The notes under the pieces are model-generated. The model was given only the letters and a program-made list of their open reading frames with translations. It was not told the origin of the DNA and did not search any database. 64,000 nt of DNA from Burkholderia dolosa (GTDB lineage: Bacteria > Pseudomonadota > Gammaproteobacteria > Burkholderiales > Burkholderiaceae), in the NCBI RefSeq assembly GCF_902499135.1, contig NZ_CABVPR010000032.1, forward strand, positions 1 to 64,000, written 5' to 3'. Positions 19,763 to 29,344 of this stretch are shown here, in pieces. The translations under genes were made by a program, and so were the position numbers. Each line of letters starts with the position of its first letter. Positions within the stretch are counted from its first letter, which is position 1.

Positions 19763-19779
19763 GTTGCAGCGCAAGCAAC
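19763..19779. promoter_or_regulatory. Inverted repeat between FUSC and LysR genes
   Basis: GTTGC-N7-GCAAC, with an inner TTGC-AGC-GCAA, lies in the 200-base divergent region 57 bases before the LysR start. It is a plausible LysR binding site controlling the FUSC gene and its own gene. Confidence 0.4.
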
Positions 19780-19835
19780 AATTCGCCGGATCGGCTGGAG
19801 GACAATGGCGCCTTCGCTACCAGTCGTAAACGGCA

Positions 19836-20783
19836 ATGGATACGCTTCAGAACATGCGGGTGTTTGCGCGCGTCGTCGAAACGGGCAGTTTCACCGCGGC
19901 CGCGCAATCGCTGAACTCGACGACCGGCGCGATGTCGCGCGCGGTGTCGGAACTCGAGGCGCGGCTGCGAACGCGTCTGATGAATCGCTCGACGCGCCGG
20001 CTCGCGCTGACGTCGGCCGGCGAGAACTATCTGCGGCGCTGCCGGCAGATCCTGGCCGACGTCGAGCGTGCGGAAGAGGAGGCGAGCTGCGCGCACGAGC
20101 GGCCGGCCGGCGTGCTGCGAATGCACAGCTTCGCGAGCGTCGGCCATCACTACGTGATGCCCGCGCTCACGCGCTATCACGCGCAGTATCCGGACGTGTC
20201 GATCGAGCTGTCGCTGTCGCAACGCACGCCGGATCTGTTCGACGGCACGAGCGACATGGCGGTCGTGACCGCATCGTCGCTGCCCGATTCGGAACTCGTG
20301 TCGCATCTGCTCGGGTCGACGTTCAGCATCCTGTGCGCGTCGCCGGACTACGTGAAGCGGCACGGCGCGCCCGCCCGTCCGCACGACCTCGGCGCGCATG
20401 CGTGCCTGACGCTGCGCACGCCGGCGTTTCCGACGCGCGAATGGGTGCTCGAAGGGCCGGACGGTGTCGAGCAGATCCACGTTGCGGGGCCGGTGCAGAC
20501 CAACACCGCGGAGTCGCTCGCGCTCGCGATCCGCGACGGTATCGGGATCGGCATGCTGCCGCTGTACTCGGCGATCGATGCATTGCGCGACGGCACGCTC
20601 GTGCGCGTGCTGCCGCGCCACATCCTGCAGAAGATGAACGTGTATGCGCTGTATCCGTCGCGGCGCTTCGTCGACGCGAAGGTGCGGACCTGGGTCGAAA
20701 CGTTGCGCGCGCAAGTACCGGAGATGATCGCGCGCGACGTCGAGATGTTCGATACGATCGATCGCGCGCAGCAGGCCGCGTAA
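19836..20783 (+). CDS. LysR-family transcriptional regulator
   Basis: A 315-residue LysR protein of the large CrgA/AaeR-like branch: HTH in residues 1-60 (MRVFARVVETGSFTAAAQSL, TTGAMSRAVSELEARL, RLALTSAGENYL) and an effector domain from 90 on. It diverges from the FUSC pump, an arrangement seen for aaeR and aaeXAB in enterobacteria, so an aromatic acid is a reasonable guess for the inducer. Confidence 0.92.
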   Translation: MDTLQNMRVFARVVETGSFTAAAQSLNSTTGAMSRAVSELEARLRTRLMNRSTRRLALTSAGENYLRRCRQILADVERAEEEASCAHERPAGVLRMHSFASVGHHYVMPALTRYHAQYPDVSIELSLSQRTPDLFDGTSDMAVVTASSLPDSELVSHLLGSTFSILCASPDYVKRHGAPARPHDLGAHACLTLRTPAFPTREWVLEGPDGVEQIHVAGPVQTNTAESLALAIRDGIGIGMLPLYSAIDALRDGTLVRVLPRHILQKMNVYALYPSRRFVDAKVRTWVETLRAQVPEMIARDVEMFDTIDRAQQAA

Positions 20784-20925
20784 GCGCGGCGGGAGTGGTC
20801 GCGCGGCGAAGGCGTGTCGGCGTCGCTGCGTCGCGTGGATTCGCGCGCCGTATGCGGCATCGAACCGCGGCGCGCATCGTACCCGCGGAGCATGAGCGTC
20901 GCGCGGGCTGCACTTCGTTGCACCG

Positions 20926-21228
20926 TCAACGTGCGCGGCTCGATGCGACGCCCGACTCGGTCGCCGGCTCGCCGGAAGATCCATATGCGGCTTGCGCGGC
21001 CTTGCGCTGCGCGACGCGTTTCGCCGTCAGCCGTTGCTGCGCGGCGAGGATGTCGTCCGGATAGTTGCCGACTTCGCCGCGCGCCGGGTTGTAGCCGACC
21101 GACTCGAGGTCGTACAGCTCCTGCAGCACCTGTGCGCGCGTGACGGGCGGTTGCGCCGCCTGCGCGCACGACAGCGCAGGCGCGGCAAGCATCATGGCAG
21201 CGGCGGCGGTAACGACGAGCGATTTCAC
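20926..21228 (-). CDS. DUF4148 secreted protein
   Basis: A 100-residue protein starting at GTG 21228, with AGGAG 6 bases upstream. Residues 1-25 are a signal peptide (LVVTAAAAMMLAAPALSCAQA). The mature part has the DUF4148 core PVTRAQVLQELYDLESVGYNPARG and NYPDDILAAQQRL. The family is abundant in Burkholderia and has no assigned function. A second member lies at 51553 in this window. Confidence 0.9.
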   Translation of the reverse strand: MKSLVVTAAAAMMLAAPALSCAQAAQPPVTRAQVLQELYDLESVGYNPARGEVGNYPDDILAAQQRLTAKRVAQRKAAQAAYGSSGEPATESGVASSRAR

Positions 21229-21596
21229 GAAATTCTCCTGTGATCGAGGGACTGGCCGGTTCGTCGATCGATGCGCGATCGGAACCGTCGGCGCCAGTCT
21301 ATGCAGCACACGCGTGCGCAAAAACCCCGATTCCAGGGATGCAGCTTTCCGGATGAAGCAACATTGGCGCGCGTCGCCGGCATCGAACGAGCCGGTAGGC
21401 GAGCGTCCGTCACAAACCGACGTGCGACGCTGCGCACGCACGATGCCGGCCGTAGCGCGACGTCGCAGCCGCCGCGCTCGCGCGCAGCGCGGGACGGCTA
21501 TCGTGCGGCTGTAATGGGTGCGCATTGCGGCATTCTGTTGATCGTCGCGCGCGACGCGCGGAGAATGGGCGGCTCGTGCCCCAGCCGGAGACAGAG

Positions 21597-22058
21597 ATGC
21601 CCCAGTCAGATCGCCATCCTCCGATCAGTCCCGCGGTCTACTACCGCGATCCACGTGCCGCGCTCGACTGGCTCGAACGCGCATTCGGCTTCGTGCGCGG
21701 CATTGCCGCGTACACGCCCGACGGCGACGTCGCGCATGCCGAGCTCACCTATCGCGGCGGCGTCGTGCGGATCGGCGGCCGCTGGACCGATTTCATCGCG
21801 ACCCCGGCGGACGTCGACGGCAGGAATACGCAGAGCGTGCACGTGCAGCTGGCCGACGGTCTCGACGCGCACTGCGAGCACGCGCGCGCAGCCGGCGCGG
21901 AAATCCTGCAGGAACCGGCCGACCAGTTCTACGGCGATCGCACGTATCGCGCGCGCGACCCGGAGGGACACCTGTGGACGTTCGCGCAGCACGTGCGCGA
22001 CGTGACGCCGGAGCAAGCGGCCGCTGAAACCGGGCTGAGATTCGAACGCTGGTCCTGA
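21597..22058 (+). CDS. VOC-family (glyoxalase/bleomycin-resistance fold) protein
   Basis: A 153-residue PhnB-like VOC protein. Recognisable blocks are SPAVYYRDPRAALDWLERAFGF, then the ADGLDAHCEHARAAGAEI repeat half and YGDRTYRARDPEGHLWTF, which carries the usual metal/ligand Glu-Gly-His. GGAG precedes ATG 21597. The substrate is unknown; it stands alone upstream of the cytosine deaminase. Confidence 0.88.
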   Translation: MPQSDRHPPISPAVYYRDPRAALDWLERAFGFVRGIAAYTPDGDVAHAELTYRGGVVRIGGRWTDFIATPADVDGRNTQSVHVQLADGLDAHCEHARAAGAEILQEPADQFYGDRTYRARDPEGHLWTFAQHVRDVTPEQAAAETGLRFERWS

Positions 22059-22164
22059 CGCCGGCACAAGCGCCGACTCCATTCAACGATCGCTTCGCCG
22101 CGATCTCCCGGCCGCCGACACGAAGCGGGCGGCCATTTTTCCGCGTCCTGCGAGGGGACTTCAG

Positions 22165-23406
22165 ATGAATCTGTTCAACGCACGTTTGCGCGGCCGCGAC
22201 GGTCTGTTCACGATCCATATCGATGCGGGCAAGATCGCGCGGATCGATGCCCAATCCGCATCGGTCGCGCGCGTCGGCGCCGACGACGTCGACGCACAGG
22301 GCCGGCTCGTGATTCCGCCATTCGTCGAGCCGCATATCCATCTCGATGCGGTGCTGACGGCCGGCGAGCCCGCATGGAACATGAGCGGCACGCTGTTCGA
22401 AGGGATCGAGCGCTGGGCCGAGCGCAAGGCGACGATCACGCACGACGACACCAAGACGCGCGCGCATGCGGCGATCGGAATGCTGCGCGATCACGGCATC
22501 CAGCACGTGCGCACGCACGTCGACGTCACCGACCCGTCGCTCGCCGCACTGAAAGCGATGCTCGAAGTCAGGGACGAAGCGCGCGGGCTGGTCGATCTGC
22601 AGATCGTCGCGTTTCCGCAGGAGGGCATCGAATCGTTCGACGGCGGCCGCGCGCTGATGGAGCAGGCGGTCGACATGGGCGCCGACGTCGTCGGCGGCAT
22701 TCCGCATTTCGAGAACACGCGCGAGCAGGGCGTCAGCTCGATCCGCTTCCTGATGGATCTCGCCGAACGCACCGGCAGCCTCGTCGACGTGCATTGCGAC
22801 GAAACCGACGATCCGCATTCGCGGTTTCTCGAAGTGCTGGCCGAGGAAGCGCGCGTGCGCGGGATGGGCGCGCGCGTGACCGCGAGTCACACCACCGCGA
22901 TGGGCTCGTACGACAACGCGTACTGTTCGAAGCTGTTCCGGCTGCTCAAGCGCGCAGCGCTGAACTTCGTGTCGTGTCCGACCGAGAGCATTCATCTGCA
23001 GGGGCGTTTCGACACGTTTCCGAAGCGCCGCGGCGTCACGCGCGTCGCGGAGCTCGATCGCGCGGGGCTGAACGTGTGCTTCGGGCAGGATTCGATCCGC
23101 GATCCGTGGTATCCGCTCGGCAACGGTAGCATCCTGCGCGTCCTCGATGCCGGGCTGCATATCTGCCACATGATGGGCTACCAGGATCTGCAGCGTTGCC
23201 TCGACTTCGTGACCGATCACAGCGCGACGACGATGCATCTGGGCGACCGATACGGAATCGCGGTCGGGCGGCCCGCGAACCTCGTGGTGCTCGACGCCGA
23301 CAGCGACTATGACGCGGTGCGCCGGCAGGCGAAGGCGACGCTGTCGATCCGGCACGGAAAAGTGATCATGCAGCGGGAGCCGGAGCGGATCACGTACCCG
23401 GCGTGA
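22165..23406 (+). CDS. codA: Cytosine deaminase
   Basis: A 413-residue amidohydrolase. His57 and His59 (PHIHLDAV), His210, Glu213 (VHCDETDD), His242 (SHTTAM) and Asp309 (GQDSIRDPW) align with the metal and catalytic residues of E. coli CodA at a constant offset of four, which makes the assignment firm at family level. The enzyme converts cytosine to uracil and ammonia; members can also act on isoguanine or related rings. No CodB-like permease is adjacent. GAGGGGA lies before the ATG. Confidence 0.9.
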   Translation: MNLFNARLRGRDGLFTIHIDAGKIARIDAQSASVARVGADDVDAQGRLVIPPFVEPHIHLDAVLTAGEPAWNMSGTLFEGIERWAERKATITHDDTKTRAHAAIGMLRDHGIQHVRTHVDVTDPSLAALKAMLEVRDEARGLVDLQIVAFPQEGIESFDGGRALMEQAVDMGADVVGGIPHFENTREQGVSSIRFLMDLAERTGSLVDVHCDETDDPHSRFLEVLAEEARVRGMGARVTASHTTAMGSYDNAYCSKLFRLLKRAALNFVSCPTESIHLQGRFDTFPKRRGVTRVAELDRAGLNVCFGQDSIRDPWYPLGNGSILRVLDAGLHICHMMGYQDLQRCLDFVTDHSATTMHLGDRYGIAVGRPANLVVLDADSDYDAVRRQAKATLSIRHGKVIMQREPERITYPA

Positions 23407-23579
23407 CGTACTGCCGAAGCGGGCGGATAGCCGCGTGATCGTCGGAACGTATTCATCGAGCGCATGAGTCGATTCGAAAAATACGTTTGTTTCATGATGT
23501 TTGCGCGCCTACGATTCGGTGCTGACGGCGGCGTGCGCATCGCGCGCCGCTTTTCCGATCCTCGTTCGCCGACAACATC

Positions 23580-24914
23580 ATGCGCCCCGATCTCCCGTCC
23601 GCTCCCGCGTCTTCTTCGCCATCCGCGAGCCCGCTCGGCCGGCTCGCGGCCGTCACGCTGCTGACCGGCGTCGGCGCGGGGTTCGGCGGGATGCTGCTCG
23701 CGTTGCTGCTGCATGCGATCCAGCACGTCGCGTACGGCTACAGCGTCGCGCGGGTCGTCGGCACCGAGAGCTTTCTGACCGGCGTAACCGCTGCCGAGCC
23801 GCTGCGCCGGCTCCTGGTGCTGACCGGATGCGGGATCGTCGCGGGCGGCGGCTGGTGGGCGCTGTACCGCTACGGCCGGCCGCTCGTGTCGATCCGTCGC
23901 GCGGTGCGCGCGGCCGATCCGCGGATGCCGGTGGCCAGCACGACGATCCATGCGCTGCTGCAGATCGTCACCGTTGCGCTCGGCTCGCCGCTCGGCCGCG
24001 AAGTGGCGCCGCGTGAAATCGGTTCGCTGCTCGCCGGGCAATTCGCGCATCGCGCCGGGCTGACGCCCGACGACTGCCGGCTGATGGTTGCATGCGGCGC
24101 CGGGGCGGGGCTCGCGGCCGTGTACAACGTACCGCTCGGCGGCGCGATCTTCGTGCTCGAAGTGCTGCTCGGCACGTTCGAACGGCGTGCGCTGATCGTC
24201 GCGTTCGCGACGTCGACGATCGCCGCGGCCGTCGCATGGATCGGCCTCGGCAACGAACATCAGTACACGGTGCCGCCGTTCGTGCTGAGCGCGCCGCTCG
24301 TCGCGTGGTCGATCGTGTGCGGGCCGCTGTTCGGCCTCGCCGCATACGGTTTCGTGCGGCTCACGACGCGCGCGCGAGCCGACGCACCGAAGGACTGGCG
24401 GCTGCCGGTGCTCGCGCTCGTCAACTTCGCGGTGATCGGCCTACTCGCGATGCGTTTTCCGCAACTGCTCGGCAACGGCAAGGGGCCGGCGTCGCTCGGC
24501 TTCGACGGCTCGCTGACGATCGGCGTCGCGGCGACGCTGCTCGCGCTGAAGGTGCTGATCGAAGCGGGCAGCCTGCGTGCCGGTGCGGAAGGCGGCCTTC
24601 TGACGCCGGGCCTCGCGAACGGCGCACTGCTCGGCGTCGTGCTCGGCGGGCTGTGGAGCGCCGTGTGGCCGGGCGCGTCGCTCGGCGCATGCGCGCTCGT
24701 CGGCGCGACCGCGTTTCTCGCGGCGTCGATGCAGATGCCGATCACCGCGGTGGTGCTGCTGCTCGAATTCACGCGCGCGGATCACGACAGTCTCGTGCCG
24801 ATGCTGCTGGCCGTCGCGGGTTCGCTCGTGGCGTATCGGTTCGCGCAGCGGGTGGCGGAGCGGCGGCGGAGTGGGGTGGCGGCCGCGAGTACGCTGGCGA
24901 CGACGGTGCGCTGA
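23580..24914 (+). CDS. ClC-type chloride channel/transporter
   Basis: A 444-residue membrane protein of the voltage-gated chloride channel family. The selectivity/gating segments are visible as GSPLGREVAP (with the conserved gating Glu) and GGLLTPGLANGALLG; GAGAGLAAVYNVPLGGAIFVLE follows the first. The usual G(K/R)EGP is GREVAP here, a known variant branch. No C-terminal CBS domains are present. The start ATG is followed by a Pro/Ser-rich tail before the first helix. Confidence 0.9.
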   Translation: MRPDLPSAPASSSPSASPLGRLAAVTLLTGVGAGFGGMLLALLLHAIQHVAYGYSVARVVGTESFLTGVTAAEPLRRLLVLTGCGIVAGGGWWALYRYGRPLVSIRRAVRAADPRMPVASTTIHALLQIVTVALGSPLGREVAPREIGSLLAGQFAHRAGLTPDDCRLMVACGAGAGLAAVYNVPLGGAIFVLEVLLGTFERRALIVAFATSTIAAAVAWIGLGNEHQYTVPPFVLSAPLVAWSIVCGPLFGLAAYGFVRLTTRARADAPKDWRLPVLALVNFAVIGLLAMRFPQLLGNGKGPASLGFDGSLTIGVAATLLALKVLIEAGSLRAGAEGGLLTPGLANGALLGVVLGGLWSAVWPGASLGACALVGATAFLAASMQMPITAVVLLLEFTRADHDSLVPMLLAVAGSLVAYRFAQRVAERRRSGVAAASTLATTVR

Positions 24915-25298
24915 TATGCAGGAGCGGCTTGGAGGTAGACGATCTACTGAAAATTGACATGCTGCATCTGTTCAAATGCAAGTGCTTGCCGTCGTGCACT
25001 CGTATGGAACGACGAGGCTGTGACAGCCGGAAGTGCAAGCCACACGGCATTTCACAGGAAGGATTTGCACGAGAGCCATCACTCGCATCCGGACCCATGC
25101 TTATCGCGGCGATCTATCGACGAGTCCGTTGTCTCGCCGTCGTCACTCACGCTAGCCTTTTCTGCTCCTTCGAATTCACGCTACCCGAGCCAAAATGGCG
25201 AATACGGACAGATACGGCATTCACGAGGGCTTGAGCCGCGAAGCATTGTTCTTTCCTGATCTTTATCGAAGAGACCGGCAAGGCATTGGGGCAGATGA
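24915..25298. other. Unassigned lower-GC stretch before the AtoE remnant
   Basis: About 380 bases with visibly lower GC and irregular codon structure; no frame shows a family resemblance. It may be debris of the event that removed the front of the AtoE-like gene. No inverted terminal repeats or target duplication were recognised. Confidence 0.4.
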
Positions 25299-25922
25299 TG
25301 CGGTCGGCGTCGCGATGGTGAGAGCCGCGCGCTGTCGATCGTCGTCGCGGCGCTGTGCGCGGCGTTCCTCGTGCTGCGCTTCATCCAGAAGGGCTTCTTC
25401 GCGGTCGACATCGACACCGTAAACCTCGCGCTCCTCGCGGCCGGCATCGTGCGGCACCGGACGCCGATGGCCTATGCGCGCGCGGTGGCCGGCGCGGCGC
25501 GCGGCGCCCCCGGGATCATGATCCAGTTCCCGTTCTATGCGGGCATCCAGGCGCAGATGGATCACTCCGGGCTCGCGGGCGTGATCACGAAGTGGTTCGT
25601 CGATATCGCCAACGTGCACACGTTCCCGCTACTCGCGTTCCTGAGTTCGGACGTGATCAATTTCGCGGTGCCGTCCGGCGGCGGCCGCCGGGTCGTGCAG
25701 GGGCCGTTCGTGATGCCGGCCGTGCAGGCGCTCGGCGCCGATCTCGACAAGGCGGCCATGGCGATCGCGTACGGCGACGCGTGGACCAACATGGCGCAGC
25801 CGTTCTGGGCGTTGCCCGCGCTGGCGATCGCGGGGCTCGGCGTGCGCGACATCATGGGGTACTGCGTGACGACGCTGCTGTTCTCGGGCGTCGTGTTCGT
25901 CGCGGGGATGTATCTGTTCTGA
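25299..25922 (+). pseudogene. Short-chain fatty acid transporter (AtoE family), 5'-truncated
   Basis: The open frame from just after a TGA at 25296 encodes about 207 residues that match only the C-terminal part of AtoE/TIGR00366 proteins (normally about 440-470 residues). Key blocks are FIQKGFFAVDIDTVNL, FPFYAGIQAQMDHSGLAG, SSDVINFAVPSGGGRRVVQGP and YGDAWTNMAQPFWALP. The N-terminal membrane half is missing. The first in-frame start codon is GTG 25371, without a good Shine-Dalgarno. It is most likely a decayed gene whose intact relative imports acetoacetate or butyrate. Confidence 0.8.
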
Positions 25923-25986
25923 CGGAGCGAGGCGAGATGCGGGCGGGGCGAGGCCCGCATCCTGCCAGCGCGAAGCTCGCCGGCCT

Positions 25987-27315
25987 TCAGCCGCGCGAGC
26001 GCACGTCGGCGCGCTCGTGCCCGTGACGCAACGCGAGGCTTGCGAACGCCGCGACGACGAGCGCGGCTGCCAGCAGCGTCAGCCCGTTCTTCGCGTTGCC
26101 GGTCGCCTGCTCGATCGCGCCGACGACGGTCGGGCCCACGAAGCCGCCGAGCAACCCGCACGTATTCACGAGCCCGAGCCCGCCGGCGAGCGCGCTGCCC
26201 GCGAGCCGCGACGCCGGGAACGTGAACACGATCGACTGGACGACGAAGAACATCGACGCGGCCACGCACACGCAGAGCAGCCCCGAGAACGGCGACGCAT
26301 GTGCGGCGCCCACCATCCCGGCCGCCATGACGACGAGCCCCGCGCACAGCATCCGGCGCGAATGACGCGACTCGCGGGCGAAGCGCGGCAGCGTCCCGGC
26401 GCCCAGCGCGGCGGCGAGCCACGGCAGCGAAGTCAGCAACCCGACCGCGAGCGGCGAGAGCCGCCCCGACGCGCCGATGATGCCCGGCAGGAAGAAGATT
26501 ACGGTGTAGATGGTCAACTGGTGGCAGAAGTACACGAAGATCGCCAGCCAGATCTGCGGATCGCGCAGCGCGGCGCCGAACGCATGGCCGCCATGCGCGG
26601 CGACGCCCGCGTCCTGTTCAGCGGCCAGCTTGCGCTCGAGCGCGCGGCCGGTGTCCGGTGCGAGCCACGGCGCGGCGCTCGGGCGGTCCGGCAATCGCGT
26701 CCACACGACGAACGCGAGCAGGATCGCCGGCACGCCTTCGACGACGAACAACCATTGCCAGCCATGGAAGCCGAGCGTGCCGTCGAGCTCGATCAGCGCG
26801 CCGGCCAGCGGCCCGCCGACGATGTTGGCAATGCACACGCCGAGCAGGAAATAGCCGGTGGCGCGCGCACGCTCCTCGCGGCCGAACCAGTACGTCAAAT
26901 ACAGCATCACGCCGGGAAACAGGCCGGCTTCGGCCACGCCGAGCAGCAGGCGCATCAGGTAGAACGACGTCTCGCCGCGAACGAACGCCATCGCGACCGA
27001 TAGCGCGCCCCACGTGATCATGATCCGCGTGATCCAGAAGCGCGCGCCGACGCGATGCATGATCAGGTTGCTCGGAATCTCGAAGAGCGCGTAGGTCAGG
27101 AAGAACAGCCCCGCGCCGAGGCCGTACGCGGCCGACGAAATGCCGAGATCGACGCCCATCGAATGCTTGGCGAACGCGATGTTGGTGCGGTCGAGAAAGC
27201 TGATCACATACGCGGCGATCAGCAGCGGCATGAGTTTACGGAACAGCAGCCGGTTCAGCGACGCGTTCGCGTCGCCGGCGGCGGAGGGCAATGCCTGAGC
27301 GTGATGAGTGGACAT
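25987..27315 (-). CDS. MFS transporter, ACS type
   Basis: A 442-residue permease with about 12 membrane segments. SFLDRTNIAFAKHSMGVDLGIS and AEAGLFPGVMLYLTYWFGREERARA are the ACS-branch signatures. It is the last gene of a leftward unit with the BKACE enzyme (194 bases upstream) and SDR, and probably imports their substrate, an organic anion or zwitterion. The start ATG at 27315 is followed by STHHAQALP. Confidence 0.9.
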   Translation of the reverse strand: MSTHHAQALPSAAGDANASLNRLLFRKLMPLLIAAYVISFLDRTNIAFAKHSMGVDLGISSAAYGLGAGLFFLTYALFEIPSNLIMHRVGARFWITRIMITWGALSVAMAFVRGETSFYLMRLLLGVAEAGLFPGVMLYLTYWFGREERARATGYFLLGVCIANIVGGPLAGALIELDGTLGFHGWQWLFVVEGVPAILLAFVVWTRLPDRPSAAPWLAPDTGRALERKLAAEQDAGVAAHGGHAFGAALRDPQIWLAIFVYFCHQLTIYTVIFFLPGIIGASGRLSPLAVGLLTSLPWLAAALGAGTLPRFARESRHSRRMLCAGLVVMAAGMVGAAHASPFSGLLCVCVAASMFFVVQSIVFTFPASRLAGSALAGGLGLVNTCGLLGGFVGPTVVGAIEQATGNAKNGLTLLAAALVVAAFASLALRHGHERADVRSRG

Positions 27316-27509
27316 GCGGACGACTCCGGTAAAGGCGAACCGGCGCGCACGGCAAGCACGGTGCGCCGCGTTCGGCAAATGCCGCTGCGGTGCACGCAGC
27401 GGATGGGCAGACGACGGAGCCGCGCCGGCGGCGCTCGAACGGAGCGGGGCGATGAAAGGCGCCTTGTCACTGCGCTTGCGGATACGGGTGTCGGGCGGCG
27501 GCCCGGTGA

Positions 27510-28442
27510 TCAGAAATTCACCGCGTCGCCGCCCTTGAGTGCGAGCATCGCGCGCGCGTCGGCTGGCGTCGCGATCTCGAGCGACAGGCCTTCGAGCACC
27601 TGGCGCATTTTCAGGACCTGCGCGGCGCTCGATTCCGCGAGCTTGCCGGGCGCGATCCACAGCGAATCCTCGAGCCCGACGCGCACGTTCGCGCCCTGTG
27701 CGGCGCCGATCGTCGCAAGCGGAATCTGGTTGCGCCCGGCGCCGAGGATCGACCACACGTAATCGCGGCCGAACAGGCGGTCGGCCGTGCGGCGCATGTG
27801 CATCAGGTCCTCCGGATGCGCGCCGATTCCGCCGAGCAGACCGAACACGCTTTGCACGAAGAACGGCGGCTTCGCGAGCCCGCGGTCGACGAAGTGCGCG
27901 AGGTTGTACAGATGCGAGATGTCGTAGCACTCGAATTCGAACCGGGTGCCGTTCGCGCCGCAGCGCGTGAGGATCGTCTCGATGTCCGCGAACGTGTTCT
28001 TGAACACGAGATCGCGGCTTTTTTCGAGATGCTCGCGCTCCCACGGATGCTTCAGCTCGCGGAAGCGCTCGAGCATCGGGTACAGCCCGAAGTTCATCGA
28101 ACCCATGTTCAACGACGCGACCTCGGGCTGGAAATGCAGCGCGGGCTGCAGCCGTTCGTCGACCGTCATGTGCGGGCTGCCGCCCGACGTGAGATTGATC
28201 ACCGCGTCGGTCTGCGCCTTGATGCGCGGCAGGAATTCGGCGAACACTGCAGGATCCTGCGTCGGCTTGCCGTCGGACGGGTTGCGTGCGTGCAGGTGCA
28301 GGATCGCCGCGCCGGCCTGCGCGGCCGCGACGGCGGCCGTTTCGATTTCGTGCGGCGTCACCGGCAGGTACGGCGACATCGACGGCGTATGGATCGCGCC
28401 GGTCGGCGCGCACGTGATGATGACTTTGCGAGCGTTTGCCAC
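27510..28442 (-). CDS. BKACE-family beta-keto acid cleavage enzyme (DUF849)
   Basis: A 310-residue BKACE protein. The zinc-binding pair is His49 and His51 in ILHLHARNP; other family blocks are NLTSGG, LNMGSMNFG, ECYDISHL and ILGAGRNQIPLA. BKACE enzymes cleave a beta-keto acid with acetyl-CoA to give acetoacetate and a new CoA thioester; family members act on 3-keto-5-aminohexanoate, dehydrocarnitine and other substrates. The GTG start at 28442 is set by AAGGA 8 bases upstream. The SDR gene ends 35 bases upstream, suggesting that the SDR makes the beta-keto acid from a 3-hydroxy acid. The precise substrate is not evident. Confidence 0.92.
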   Translation of the reverse strand: MANARKVIITCAPTGAIHTPSMSPYLPVTPHEIETAAVAAAQAGAAILHLHARNPSDGKPTQDPAVFAEFLPRIKAQTDAVINLTSGGSPHMTVDERLQPALHFQPEVASLNMGSMNFGLYPMLERFRELKHPWEREHLEKSRDLVFKNTFADIETILTRCGANGTRFEFECYDISHLYNLAHFVDRGLAKPPFFVQSVFGLLGGIGAHPEDLMHMRRTADRLFGRDYVWSILGAGRNQIPLATIGAAQGANVRVGLEDSLWIAPGKLAESSAAQVLKMRQVLEGLSLEIATPADARAMLALKGGDAVNF

Positions 28443-28477
28443 GGATGGATTCCTTTCGATGAACGATGCAGGAGGCG

Positions 28478-29284
28478 TCAGAGCACTTCGACGTTGCCGC
28501 AGACGGAGATCGCCTGTCCGGTGATCCCGTGCCCGCCCGGCGAGCACAGGAACAGCGCGGTCGCGGCGATCTCGGCCGGATCGGTCATGCGCCGCAGCGA
28601 AATCTTCTCGAGATAGCGCTGCTCCATGTCGTCATAGCCGATGCCGAGCTGCTGCGCGCGCGCCTCGATCACGTGGCGCATTCGCGGGCCGCGCACGATA
28701 CCCGGCTGGATCGCGTTCACGCGGATGCCGAGCGGCCCGAGCTCGATCGCGAGGCTCTTCACGAGGCCGACCACCGCCCATTTGGTGGCCGCATACGGCG
28801 TGCGGAACGCGTAGCCGAGCCGGCCGGCGACCGACGACAGCGCGATGATCGCGCCGCCGTGCTTCGACGCGCGCAGCAGCGGCACCGCGCGGCGCGCGAA
28901 CTGGAATTGCGCGTTCAGGTTGATCGCGACGGTTTGCTCCCACTGCATGGGGTCGATTTCGTCGATGCCGCCGGTCGGGCCCGCGATTCCCGCGTTGTTG
29001 ACCAGCACGTCGAGGCCGCCGAGCGTGGTCGACACGTCGGCGAACACGCACTCGACGGCGACCGGGTCGGATACGTCGGCCAGCGTCGCGCTGATCGCGC
29101 CGGCCGCGGCGCGCGGCGGCCGGTCGGCAAGCGCCGCGATCGCGGCTTGCGACGCGTCGCACACATGCACGCGCGCGCCGCATTCGGCGAACGCGTCGGC
29201 GATTTCGAGGCCGATGCCCGACGCGCCGCCCGTCACGAGGACGCGCAGGCCGTCATAGGGTTTCAGCAGGTCGGAAGCTGTCAT
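28478..29284 (-). CDS. Short-chain dehydrogenase of the BKACE unit
   Basis: A 268-residue classical SDR: TGGASGIG at 18-25, NNAG at 96-99, Ser150, Tyr164 and Lys168 (YAATK). GGAG precedes ATG 29284. The C-terminal segment RMTDPAEIAATALFLCSPGGHGITGQAISVCGN is typical of 3-hydroxyacyl or polyol SDRs. Its place just upstream of a BKACE gene suggests oxidation of a 3-hydroxy acid to the beta-keto acid that BKACE cleaves; this is inference from context. Confidence 0.9.
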   Translation of the reverse strand: MTASDLLKPYDGLRVLVTGGASGIGLEIADAFAECGARVHVCDASQAAIAALADRPPRAAAGAISATLADVSDPVAVECVFADVSTTLGGLDVLVNNAGIAGPTGGIDEIDPMQWEQTVAINLNAQFQFARRAVPLLRASKHGGAIIALSSVAGRLGYAFRTPYAATKWAVVGLVKSLAIELGPLGIRVNAIQPGIVRGPRMRHVIEARAQQLGIGYDDMEQRYLEKISLRRMTDPAEIAATALFLCSPGGHGITGQAISVCGNVEVL

Positions 29285-29344
29285 GCCGGGTTGTCTCCAT
29301 CGTTGGTGTAGTGAGGGTGCGGCCGTTCGCGTGTCGGGCGGGCG

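Noticed and set aside
24915-25298. Insertion sequence remnant before the AtoE fragment
   Set aside because: Composition suggests foreign or decayed DNA, but no terminal repeats or transposase motif could be recognised.
26017-27003. Forward frame within the MFS gene at 25987
   Set aside because: Low-complexity antisense product; the reverse frame has 12 membrane helices and ACS motifs.
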